Source: Anaerocolumna jejuensis DSM 15929 (GTDB lineage Bacteria; Bacillota; Clostridia; Lachnospirales; Lachnospiraceae). From it: 64,000 nucleotides of DNA. The notes under the pieces were generated by a model. It was not told where the DNA came from. It saw only the letters and a program-made list of their open reading frames with translations, and searched no databases. Shown in pieces: positions 1 to 6,985 of the stretch. Positions within the stretch are counted from its first letter, which is position 1. The number at the start of each line of letters is the position of its first letter. The position numbers and the translations under genes are program-made. The stretch lies in assembly GCF_900142215.1 (NCBI RefSeq), contig NZ_FRAC01000006.1, positions 707,854 to 771,853 of the forward strand, given 5' to 3'.

Positions 1-287
1 TATGCGTGGCCTAAAACCGGGGCTGCCATGACCACTGCAAAAACATTATTACTGACATCTAAAAACTGTGTACCCAGGAATACCGGAAGAAAGCCCTTTA
101 ACAGTTCTAAGATAAGTACTTCCGTACCAACCACTTTGCTTCCGTATTTAAAAGCATTATGGGTTCCGGGATTTTTATCATCGCTGATCTCTGTAATGTC
201 CACATCATATAATATTTTAGGCAAAAAATAAGCAAACAGGATACTTCCGCAGCAGTAGCCTGCTGCTATGAATAACAGATATCTCAT
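1..287 (-). CDS. PlsY-like acyl-phosphate glycerol-3-phosphate acyltransferase, 3' end outside window
   Basis: Reading down from an ATG at 287, preceded by GGGGAGGAGC, the minus strand gives 95 codons and is still open at base 1, so the C-terminal half is missing. The protein starts with a hydrophobic segment (residues 4-22) containing GYCCGS, like the YLxGS start of PlsY. A loop with NPGTHNAFKYG (39-49) matches the PlsY NPGATNxxRxxG motif, and LLKGFLPVFLG follows. PlsY family members transfer acyl groups from acyl phosphate to glycerol-3-phosphate at the membrane. The SGN part of the motif is altered (DDKNPG), so this may be a diverged paralogue. It lies just downstream of the glycosyltransferase at 317-1438 and both are probably envelope lipid genes. 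Confidence 0.72.
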   Translation of the reverse strand, partial: MRYLLFIAAGYCCGSILFAYFLPKILYDVDITEISDDKNPGTHNAFKYGSKVVGTEVLILELLKGFLPVFLGTQFLDVSNNVFAVVMAAPVLGHA

Positions 288-316
288 ATAAGCTCCTCCC
301 CTTAAATATTCCGATA

Positions 317-1438
317 TTAAGAATTAACTACCATCTCCTCCAGTAAACGGCTGATATCCGAAGGGGCCTCCATCTTGGCATAATGCCTTTGGGCAGCAAG
401 CATCTGCTCCCGATAATCCCTGTCATTTACCAGCCTCTTTCCCAAATTAATCTGCTCTGAAATCCCCCTTGGTGCCACTGAAATTCCTCTTGGAACAAAA
501 AACTTCAGGTTATCTATTTCACAGCCGGGTATGGGTGCCGTATGAATCAAAGGTTTATTCTTTATAAGGACCTCCGTGGAGGAAAGTCCCCCCGGTTTTG
601 TATATATTACATCGCAGGCATCCATATACAGAGATACTTTGCTGGTAAACCCTATGATATGTACATTTTTGCTTTGCTGAAAATCCCGTTTCAGAGTGCT
701 TTTTAAAAACTCGTTGGTGCCGCAGATAACAATGACATGTTCTCCGCCGGTACAGCATTTGATCAGCTGTCTCGTAAATCTTCTGATCTTTCCAAAGCCC
801 ATACTTCCGCCCATTATCAGATATATGGGTTTATCCTCCGGCAATTTTAACATCCTTCTTGCCTTCTTTTTGTCTAACTTTTTATAAAATTCCATTCTTA
901 CCGGAATTCCCAGGGGATATAACTTTTCTCCGGGGATACCCTTTGATGTAAAATTCTCTGTGAGCTCTTCATGGGGTATGACATAGGCATCACATAATGT
1001 CTCTTCCCAAAAAGGACTCCAGGTGTAGTCCGTCTGTACCGATACCACCTTCTGTTTTAACATCCCCTTTCTCTTCATATAGGTCAGGGTTTCACCTGCA
1101 TAAAGGTGGGTAGCCACAAGGATATCAAAATCCGGGTGTTCTTCTAAATAGTTATTCAGGTATTTTGCCATGCCGGCATTTGAGTAATAAACGGGAGATT
1201 TTCTGTTTGGTGAAGATATTACGGCTCCTGCCTTATAGAAAAGATGGAATATATGCGGTGCATATTTCGTTGATAATATATAAGCTCTGCTTATTTTCCT
1301 GTCATGCTTTACACCTGCCAGTTTCATAAATCCAAGTACCACAGCATTATGTCCATGCTCTGTCAGATATTCACTAATTGCCTTGGCTGCTGTGTTGTGT
1401 CCTTCTCCTGTATTACAGGTTAAGATTAATACCTTCAT
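317..1438 (-). CDS. MGDG synthase-like / processive diacylglycerol glycosyltransferase (GT28 type)
   Basis: A 373-residue protein with the two-domain layout of monogalactosyldiacylglycerol synthase and UgtP-type enzymes. The N-terminal acceptor domain (about 1-170) opens with a LTCNTGEGHNTAAKAI loop, the glycine-histidine motif of this family. The C-terminal nucleotide-sugar domain has YLIMGGSMGFGKI near 205 and TKPGGLSSTEVL near 285, which normally contacts the UDP-sugar. Such enzymes glycosylate diacylglycerol at the inner membrane face, giving glycolipids or lipoteichoic acid anchors. The PlsY-like gene follows 29 bp downstream on the same strand, which supports a lipid role. The exact sugar cannot be told from sequence. 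Length is typical. Confidence 0.85.
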   Translation of the reverse strand: MKVLILTCNTGEGHNTAAKAISEYLTEHGHNAVVLGFMKLAGVKHDRKISRAYILSTKYAPHIFHLFYKAGAVISSPNRKSPVYYSNAGMAKYLNNYLEEHPDFDILVATHLYAGETLTYMKRKGMLKQKVVSVQTDYTWSPFWEETLCDAYVIPHEELTENFTSKGIPGEKLYPLGIPVRMEFYKKLDKKKARRMLKLPEDKPIYLIMGGSMGFGKIRRFTRQLIKCCTGGEHVIVICGTNEFLKSTLKRDFQQSKNVHIIGFTSKVSLYMDACDVIYTKPGGLSSTEVLIKNKPLIHTAPIPGCEIDNLKFFVPRGISVAPRGISEQINLGKRLVNDRDYREQMLAAQRHYAKMEAPSDISRLLEEMVVNS

Positions 1439-1648
1439 GGAAACACCTCACGCTCTTTATTTTTTTCAAAATAAACGACTCCTGGCATCTGTATGCAGGT
1501 GGAAAGAAGCCATGTAGATATTGTATCAAAGTTTACATAAAAAATAAAGTAAAATAATAGGGATTCCCCTATTTACAAATATACTGCCGGATGTTACAAT
1601 TACGTTAGTTTGCTGTAATTTTTTTCCTCTGTCCATAGGAGGAATCAA

Positions 1649-2650
1649 ATGTCATCTAGTAAGAAAATCCTAATATCCATTCTTTTATGCACCGCTCTTA
1701 TATTTCTGCCAGCCACGCAGCTTCAGGCTGATACCTTTGACACAATACCCTTCGTAATAATATCGGAATACAACACTACCCTTAATATCGGTGATGAATT
1801 TCAAATATATGCCGTCACCTCCAACGGAAGCCTTCCGACCTTTAAAAGCAGTAATTCTAAGGTTGCTTCTGTCAGCACTTACGGAAGCATAACCGCTAAA
1901 AGTGCCGGAACAGTAACGATAACAGCTAAAATCAATAAAGCTGAGGCAGCCTGCAGGATTACTGTCCGGAAAACAACCGTTGACATACAAGCCTCAAAGA
2001 CTTCCATCGAAGCAGGTGAAACCCTCACCCTTTCTGCCCAAACTTCCAACAGCTCTCCGGTTATCTGGAAAAGCAGTCCAAAAAGCATCGCTGTGATAGA
2101 TGAAAATGGTGTGGTCACCGGTAAAAAACCTGGCAAAGCCACTATTACAGCCACAGCAAATAAAAGCACTGCCAGTATAACCATCACCGTGAAAGCTCCC
2201 CTTATCTCACTTAACCGGACAAGCCTTTCCCTTTACCGGGGGCAGACCTTTCTGCTGTCCGCCGTGGTTTCCTCCAAGTTGACCCCCAGCTGGAGGACCA
2301 ACAAAAAGAGTGTCGCCACAGTAGCAGAAAACGGCCTGGTTACCGCACAAAAACATGGTACTGCTATTATCACCGCTGTTGTAAGCGGAGTAACAAAAAC
2401 CTGCACCATTAACGTAAGACAGCCGGAAATCACCTTTGACACCTATAATATCACCATAAAAAAGGGAGAACAGAAAAAGCTCAATGCAGCAGTATCCTCC
2501 GGCAATACTCCCGTCTGGTCTTCCAGTAACCTTAATGTGGCATCTGTTGACGCTTCCGGTAATATAACAGGTATGCAAAAGGGGAAAGCCTACGTCTATG
2601 CCGCAGAGGACGGAATTAAAATACGCTGCACCGTCAATATAACAGAATAA
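1649..2650 (+). CDS. Secreted protein made of Big_2 (Ig-like) repeats
   Basis: A 333-residue protein with a Sec signal peptide (about residues 1-28: lysines, a long hydrophobic stretch, then LQADT). The rest is four tandem bacterial Ig-like (Big_2) modules of about 75-80 residues. Each has the pattern of a hydrophobic start, W/F-x-S-S/N-N, then SVATVAENGLVTA or similar and GTATITA. No catalytic domain, LPXTG sorting signal or S-layer motif is visible, so it is probably released or loosely wall-associated. Such modules act in adhesion or as spacers; no more specific role can be read. An AGGAGG site (AGGAGGAATCAA) precedes the ATG. Three long minus-strand reading frames inside it are shadows of the repeats. 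Confidence 0.82.
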   Translation: MSSSKKILISILLCTALIFLPATQLQADTFDTIPFVIISEYNTTLNIGDEFQIYAVTSNGSLPTFKSSNSKVASVSTYGSITAKSAGTVTITAKINKAEAACRITVRKTTVDIQASKTSIEAGETLTLSAQTSNSSPVIWKSSPKSIAVIDENGVVTGKKPGKATITATANKSTASITITVKAPLISLNRTSLSLYRGQTFLLSAVVSSKLTPSWRTNKKSVATVAENGLVTAQKHGTAIITAVVSGVTKTCTINVRQPEITFDTYNITIKKGEQKKLNAAVSSGNTPVWSSSNLNVASVDASGNITGMQKGKAYVYAAEDGIKIRCTVNITE

Positions 2651-2703
2651 TATGGTAATTTAAACAAAGTTCAGGAAGAGGAAGAATTACAGCAAACAAA
2701 AAA

Positions 2704-2734
2704 CAGGCATGCAATTACGAATAACTGCTGCCTG
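2704..2734. terminator. Bidirectional terminator between Big_2 and J-domain genes
   Basis: CAGGCA (2704-2709) pairs with TGCCTG (2729-2734), with further pairing inside. On the minus strand it is followed by a T run (2697-2703), as expected for the end of the J-domain transcript. On the plus strand CCCTATTTTAATT follows, so it may also end the Big_2 transcript. Confidence 0.7.
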
Positions 2735-2741
2735 CCCTATT

Positions 2742-3230
2742 TTAATTATCTTTTAGATGCAAGGAGTCCATCTGCTCCAGTAGTTCCATGAATTTCTCAC
2801 TGTTTCCGCCTGCATCGGGATGATATTCCTTGGCAAGCTCCCGAAAGCGCTTCTTAATCGTCCTGGCATCGGCATCAAAGGAGAGTCCCATTTTCATAAG
2901 AATATCCGGATTATAAAGGCTGTTGTCCAGTATTCCTGTTTCCTGGAATATCTTATAATAAACAGCATAATAATACTGGCTTATTACTTTCTTAATATCC
3001 TCTCTGTCCATTGCCAGTAAATCCTTCATATTAAACCTTGCCTTACGGCAATTATCCTGGAGGCAGAAAAATTCATCCCATACCAGTGCTTTTGGAAGGC
3101 TCTTTTGTACTGCACGGCCTTTATGATCAGTGCTGCTATCATATTGATGGAATCTTAATTTTAGTTCCATCTTTTTAAGATTTCGTATCTTACGTTTTAT
3201 ATCCCCTTCGCTACAATAACAATCAGACAC
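2742..3230 (-). CDS. J-domain (DnaJ-like) protein
   Basis: A 162-residue protein whose C-terminal 60 residues form a J domain: LSFDADARTIKKRFRELAKEYHPDAGGNSEKF, with the HPD tripeptide that stimulates Hsp70 ATPase. The N-terminal 100 residues are charged and unassigned, with three cysteines near FFCLQDNCRKA. It lacks the Gly/Phe, zinc-finger and C-terminal domains of true DnaJ, so it is a class-C style co-chaperone rather than the main DnaJ. A C-terminal rather than N-terminal J domain is notable. It stands alone, convergent with the Big_2 gene. No strong ribosome site is seen, so the start is less certain. Confidence 0.75.
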   Translation of the reverse strand: MSDCYCSEGDIKRKIRNLKKMELKLRFHQYDSSTDHKGRAVQKSLPKALVWDEFFCLQDNCRKARFNMKDLLAMDREDIKKVISQYYYAVYYKIFQETGILDNSLYNPDILMKMGLSFDADARTIKKRFRELAKEYHPDAGGNSEKFMELLEQMDSLHLKDN

Positions 3231-3397
3231 TTTTTATCCTTCTTTCCAAAGATCACAACGGCACATAGGTGTGCCTGAATAGGCTTCAGTTTGTATTAAG
3301 GGTTATTATAGCATAAAAAATCACATTTATAAAGACGTTTCAGATGAAGCTTGCGGATTGTAATAAGGGAGGAAAAGGGGGGATTGTGGGAACGGAC

Positions 3398-3629
3398 GAT
3401 GATTTTGGCTTACCTTTTGTTATTTTCTCGTTCGGGGTTCCAAATTCCACTAAAATGCCGGCAGCTGTTCCTGGCAGGTGAAATTATACCAAACTCGCTG
3501 GAAGGTTGTATTTGTGCAGAGCTGTGAGCTCAGACAGTGGTATAATTTTACCTAGGAACAGCTGCCGCCATTTAAGTGTCATTAGGGAACTCCTCAATAG
3601 AAAATTACAAAAGGTAAGCCAAAATCATC
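3398..3629 (+). repeat. Hairpin module A1 (plus orientation)
   Basis: A three-tier hairpin. Outer stem: 3398-3420 pairs perfectly with 3607-3629, then after one mismatch seven more pairs follow (3422-3428 with 3599-3605). Middle stem: 3459-3472 with 3554-3567, 14 bp. Inner stem: 3477-3491 with 3538-3552, 15 pairs with one wobble. Between the stems lie islands shared with the other modules: TTCCACTAAAA (3446-3456), CCTGGCAGG (3470-3478), CCAAACTCGCTG (3489-3500), ACAGTGG (3534-3540), CCTAG (3551-3555) and TTTAAGTGTCATTAGGG (3571-3587). Function unknown. Confidence 0.75.
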
Positions 3630-3728
3630 TGGGGGTTGGCAATAGACCCTTGGACAGTTGTTGTTTTGATTGGTCTTATAGGGTTTTGGACACGGCAAAT
3701 GCATGAGACCAAATAATGGATATACACA

Positions 3729-3960
3729 GATGACCAAGGGGGGTGTTTGGGAGATTTGTCTCAAGAGGTTCCTTATGACACTTAAGCGGCAGGAAACGTG
3801 ACTAGGTAAAGCAATGCCACTGTTTGAGCTTGATAGCTAACACAGCCATAATTGTTACAGCGAGTTTGGCGTTGCTTTGCCTGCCAGTCACGTTTTCTGC
3901 CGCTTTAGTGGAATAAGGGTTCTCGCGTAACAAAACTCCCAAACAACCCCCTTGGTCATC
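3729..3960 (-). repeat. Hairpin module A2 (minus orientation)
   Basis: The inverted partner of A1 and the same length (232 bp). Outer stem: 3729-3758 with 3931-3960, 28 of 30 positions paired. In minus orientation it carries the same islands (TTCCACTAAA, CTGGCAGG, CCAAACTCGCTG, ACAGTGGC, CCTAGTCA, TTAAGTGTCAT). Its stems differ in sequence from those of A1: the outer arm starts GATGACCAAGG instead of GATGATTTTGG, and the inner stem uses CAAAGCAACG with CATTGCTTTA. Confidence 0.73.
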
Positions 3961-4057
3961 GTCCGTTTCCATAAACTTCCTTCAAGCGTTTATCGTGGAT
4001 GAACCCCTGAAAAGTCCGGGCTTTTAGCCTTCAGTATTCTAATTTCTTCCGATATAG

Positions 4058-5014
4058 CTATTTCATAAAGAACTGCATGACCTTATCACTTATTTCCGGT
4101 AAAAACTCGTGCCCGTAATCCGGATAAATAATATGCTCCTTCTTAGCGGTTATCTTATTATAGGCTGCGTACTGTGTGGAAGGAGGACAGATAGTATCCA
4201 TTAAGCCGGTGATAAATAATACCTCCCCCTTAATTCTGCCTGCCAGGTTCTGTATGTCAATGTAGCCAAGCTTTGTAAAGATTTCTTCTTCCCGCTGGTG
4301 AGCAGGATCAAACATCCTGAAATACTGCCTTATTTCGGCATAGGCATCCTTTGCCAGATCCATATCCCAAACCCTCTTATAATCGCTTAAAAATGGATAT
4401 GTGGGGGCAAGCTTACTGATTCTTGGCTCTAAAGATGCACAGGCAAGGGTAAGTGCCCCGCCCTGGGAGCCGCCCATGGCATATACCCTGCCGGGGTCTA
4501 CATCCGGCATGTTGATGGCAATATCTGCCAGCTCTGCCGTATCCAGAAAGATGTGCCTGAAAAGCAAATTATCCGCCTCGTCATCAAGTCCTCTGATGAT
4601 ATGCCCATCCAAGGTATTTCCCTTCACACCGCCCACATCCTCTGAATGACCGCCCTGGCCCCGGCAATCCATTGCAAAGACAGAGTATCCAAGAGCCGCG
4701 TAATTAAGCTTATCACTCCAATCACCTGCATTGGAGCTGTAGCCATGGAAAATCAATACCGCCGGATGCTTGCCGGAAGCATTCTTAGGGCGCAGGTATT
4801 TCACATGAATCCTTGCACCTCTGACCCCTGTAAAGTACATATCAAAGCATTCGGCATAAGGCACCTGAAAGGCTGACGGAGTCAGTTCTACATTGGGATT
4901 TACCGACTTCATTTCTCCTATGGCCCTCTCCCAGTATTGTGCAAAATCTTTTGGACGCGGATTTACTCCCTGATAATTTCGTAATTCTTCTAAAGGCATG
5001 TCTATAACAGGCAT
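4058..5014 (-). CDS. CE7-family acetyl xylan esterase / cephalosporin-C deacetylase
   Basis: A 318-residue alpha/beta hydrolase of carbohydrate esterase family 7. It begins MPVIDMPLEELRNYQG, the usual CE7 start, and has GGSQGG with nucleophile Ser183. TGLMDTICPPSTQYAAYN carries the expected acid Asp, and PDYGHE carries the catalytic His. DCRGQG near 118 is also typical. CE7 enzymes remove acetyl groups from short xylo-oligosaccharides and from cephalosporin C in the cytoplasm. There is no signal peptide, which agrees with action on imported oligosaccharides. It is a single gene, with a terminal hairpin element downstream and a repeat-like AT-rich stretch upstream. Length is typical for CE7 (about 320). 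Confidence 0.9.
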   Translation of the reverse strand: MPVIDMPLEELRNYQGVNPRPKDFAQYWERAIGEMKSVNPNVELTPSAFQVPYAECFDMYFTGVRGARIHVKYLRPKNASGKHPAVLIFHGYSSNAGDWSDKLNYAALGYSVFAMDCRGQGGHSEDVGGVKGNTLDGHIIRGLDDEADNLLFRHIFLDTAELADIAINMPDVDPGRVYAMGGSQGGALTLACASLEPRISKLAPTYPFLSDYKRVWDMDLAKDAYAEIRQYFRMFDPAHQREEEIFTKLGYIDIQNLAGRIKGEVLFITGLMDTICPPSTQYAAYNKITAKKEHIIYPDYGHEFLPEISDKVMQFFMK

Positions 5015-5039
5015 GGCATGATCCTCTCTTTCTCAATTA

Positions 5040-5300
5040 GTATTATTTTATTCTTAGCTTTTATTTAAGCTTTTTACTTTCATCAGCTTTTAGCTTTCAT
5101 AGGCTTTCAGATTTTGTACTAATCGGCTTTCTGCTCTCATTAGCTTTCGGCTTTAATTAATTTCAAATAATTTACTTTTATTTTTTTGATTCAGCTTTCA
5201 ACAATCAGCCATTAAGTATTAGCTCTTAACTCTTTCCTGAACATTATCAGCTCCTAATTATCGGCTCATAGACATTAATACCTAGCAATTAAGATTTAAA
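5040..5300. repeat. Degenerate AT-rich repeat with AGCTTT words
   Basis: The gap between the esterase and the peroxiredoxin (5015-5578) holds no gene. Its left part repeats words such as CATCAGCTTT, TTAGCTTTC and ATCGGCTTTC at irregular spacing of roughly 15-30 bp down to about 5240, then decays. No constant period or open frame is seen, so it is probably slipped-strand degenerate sequence. It sits upstream of the esterase and may hold its promoter. Confidence 0.35.
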
Positions 5301-5425
5301 TAGTATCTCTTATCTAATTTTAAATGAAAATACGAAAACTTTCAAAGCTTATTTTCACAATCTTTTCAAAAGTACTTCAAAGAATGGACACATTTGAACG
5401 ATATACTAAGTACATAAGATAACAA

Positions 5426-5503
5426 CAAGGTTCACTACCTTGCTAACATATACTTTTTCATAATTGAGGAATCTGCACATGCAGGTTCCTCCTCCTCGTT
5501 TTA
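5426..5503 (+). ncRNA. Possible short RNA or leader with two hairpins upstream of peroxiredoxin
   Basis: CAAGGT (5426-5431) pairs with ACCTTG (5437-5442). A second stem pairs GAGGAATCTGC with GCAGGTTCCTC (5466-5491). A short T run (5499-5502) follows seven bases later, so it is terminator-like but not ideal. A weak promoter-like TTGAAC lies at 5394. It could be a small RNA, an attenuator for the peroxiredoxin gene or a leftover terminator. Confidence is low. Confidence 0.3.
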
Positions 5504-5578
5504 TTGGGAAATCATTAACATATCCCTTCTGTTGTCATATAGTATTATAAACAATTATCAGGTAAATAAAGCATATTT

Positions 5579-6223
5579 ATGAATATTACCATTGGTATGA
5601 AGGCTCCTGATTTTACTGCTATGACAACCTTCGGACAAATGAATCTGTCCGATTACAAAGGGCTCTGGGTTATTCTATTCTCACATCCTGGTGATTTTAC
5701 ACCGGTATGTACAACTGAATTTATTGCTTTTGCACAGGCAAATGATCAGTTTGAAGATTTGAATGCAAAACTGATCGGGCTTAGTATTGACAGTAACCCT
5801 TCCCATCTGGCATGGGTAAATCAGATTTATACTCTGACCGGTATTCAGATACCTTTCCCGATTATTGCCGACCGCATGGGTGACATTGCAAACCTCTACG
5901 GAATGATAGCTCCCGGGGTCAATAAACAGGAAACCGTCAGAAATGTATTCTTCCTTGACCCTGAGCAAATGGTTCGTGCCATATTAGTTTATCCTTTAAC
6001 TAACGGGAGAAATATCTATGAAATCCTGCGCCTTTTAACTGCCCTTCAAACGACGGACAGATGTAAGGTTGTCACTCCGGCAAACTGGGAGCCTGACATG
6101 CCTTCTATGGTTCCGCCGCCGGGTACCTATGACCAGTTAATCCAACGTACCAATAACCCACAGGATATGGGACTAAGCTGCATGGATTGGTTCTGGTGCT
6201 ATAAAGACTCCAATTGCAAATAA
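5579..6223 (+). CDS. Peroxiredoxin (AhpC/TSA, Prx6-like)
   Basis: A 214-residue thiol peroxidase. The N-terminal thioredoxin-like domain has FSHPGDFTPVCTTEF with the peroxidatic Cys44 in the PxxxTxxC context. The C-terminal arm resembles the Prx6 group: NGRNIYEILRLLTALQTTD, then VTPANWEPD. Three further cysteines lie at the very C-terminus (CMDWFWCYKDSNCK), where one could serve as a resolving cysteine. It would reduce hydrogen peroxide and organic peroxides in the cytoplasm, useful to an anaerobe. No strong ribosome site precedes the ATG. It is monocistronic and ends in the hairpin terminator at 6233. No convincing PerR box was found. Confidence 0.88.
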   Translation: MNITIGMKAPDFTAMTTFGQMNLSDYKGLWVILFSHPGDFTPVCTTEFIAFAQANDQFEDLNAKLIGLSIDSNPSHLAWVNQIYTLTGIQIPFPIIADRMGDIANLYGMIAPGVNKQETVRNVFFLDPEQMVRAILVYPLTNGRNIYEILRLLTALQTTDRCKVVTPANWEPDMPSMVPPPGTYDQLIQRTNNPQDMGLSCMDWFWCYKDSNCK

Positions 6224-6232
6224 AACAGTTAA

Positions 6233-6285
6233 CTTAAGCCGTGCGGCAATTGTTCTATCACAGCACGGCTTAAGCTTTATTTCTT
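6233..6285. terminator. Bidirectional intrinsic terminator
   Basis: CTTAAGCCGTGC (6233-6244) pairs perfectly with GCACGGCTTAAG (6263-6274) and is followed by TTTATTTCTTT. An A-rich stretch on the left side gives a T-rich tail on the minus strand, so it can serve both the peroxiredoxin and the convergent membrane gene. Confidence 0.85.
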
Positions 6286-6298
6286 TATGAAGATAATG

Positions 6299-6775
6299 CT
6301 ACATTTTCATTATTAATAAATCCGGGTTCAGCATACCAAATATCATGGCAATATGAGCTACAACAAGGAAAATACCAACAAATACAGCATGGAGCTTTAA
6401 CTTGCCGGTTTCATCCCGCTTCTTTCCAATCAAGCCTGTTTCAAGTAAAAACATTCCCATAAAAGGAATTACACCTGAAAGATAGAACCCAACTGCAATA
6501 ACGTCCGCCGGTCCTCTCCACCCACCTGATGTTGTAAGAGGTATAACGGCATTTATAAACAAATAAATAAAAATTCCAAGAAAATAAATACCTGCAAAGA
6601 TACCTGTAGCTTTACTTACCTTCTTTGCCGCTCCTGTCATATTCCTTGTAAACAGGATAATCATTTCCGTTATGGCAAGAGTCTCTGCACAAATGACGGG
6701 AACTGCCATAAAGATAAGCAGCTGCCAGGGCTGATTGGTTGCCAGCAATTCCATGTAATGAGTCATAGCATTCAT
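6299..6775 (-). CDS. Small polytopic membrane protein of unknown function
   Basis: About 158 residues from the ATG at 6775 (MNAMTHYMELLATNQPW). The frame stays open back to a TTG at 6862, but the upstream residues are polar and unconvincing, while AGGGAG lies 12 bases before the chosen ATG. Four hydrophobic segments are visible (about 16-40, 55-80, 96-118 and 133-155). The loop has TSGGWRGPADV. I do not recognise a named function with confidence; it resembles small conserved clostridial integral membrane proteins. It is convergent with the peroxiredoxin and sits downstream of the alpha-galactosidase without obvious co-transcription. Confidence 0.6.
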   Translation of the reverse strand: MNAMTHYMELLATNQPWQLLIFMAVPVICAETLAITEMIILFTRNMTGAAKKVSKATGIFAGIYFLGIFIYLFINAVIPLTTSGGWRGPADVIAVGFYLSGVIPFMGMFLLETGLIGKKRDETGKLKLHAVFVGIFLVVAHIAMIFGMLNPDLLIMKM

Positions 6776-6985
6776 AAAATTGATATTCTCCCTCTGTTTT
6801 TTATTTGTAATCCAACTATAATTCGGATGACATAAATCAAAGCCATGTTTTATTGAGGTCAACTTATGACATCCAAATCAGTAATTAGATTCTATAAAAA
6901 AGATATGGAGATATGATGGAGATTAAAATATATTTTCAGATGGACCCGCTTTAAAAACAGTATCCTATTCCAAGCCAGCTTTATT

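Larger units (their letters stand above)
3388..3970. mobile_element. Paired-hairpin element A, protein-free, with terminal inverted repeats
   Basis: A 583 bp non-coding unit. Its ends are inverted repeats: GGGAACGGACGATGA at 3388-3402 and TCATCGTCCGTTTCC at 3956-3970 (14 of 15 positions pair). Inside are two 232 bp hairpin modules facing each other (3398-3629 and 3729-3960) with a 99 bp spacer. The same layout recurs at 23091-23980. No reading frame is plausible. A conserved G-rich lead-in GGGGGGATTG lies just left (3377-3386) and also before the second copy. I see no convincing target-site duplication. It could be a non-autonomous mobile element mobilised in trans, or a structured RNA/ssDNA locus; I do not recognise the family. 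Confidence 0.7.

Noticed and set aside
28..231. 67-codon plus-strand frame at the window start
   Set aside because: It is antisense to the PlsY-like gene, whose motifs are clear on the minus strand.
1685..2578. Several long minus-strand frames inside the Big_2 protein gene (101-123 codons)
   Set aside because: They are antisense shadows of the repeated Ig-like modules, lack ribosome sites and show no protein family features.
3506..3706. 66-codon frame within element A
   Set aside because: It runs across hairpin stems and the spacer, is not conserved in the other modules, and has no ribosome site.
5520..5578. Possible PerR box before the peroxiredoxin gene (TTATAAACAATTATC)
   Set aside because: Only about half of the consensus dyad matches; too weak to call in AT-rich DNA.
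6776..6862. N-terminal extension of the small membrane protein from a TTG
   Set aside because: The extra residues are polar and unlike a membrane protein start; a better-placed ATG with AGGGAG exists.
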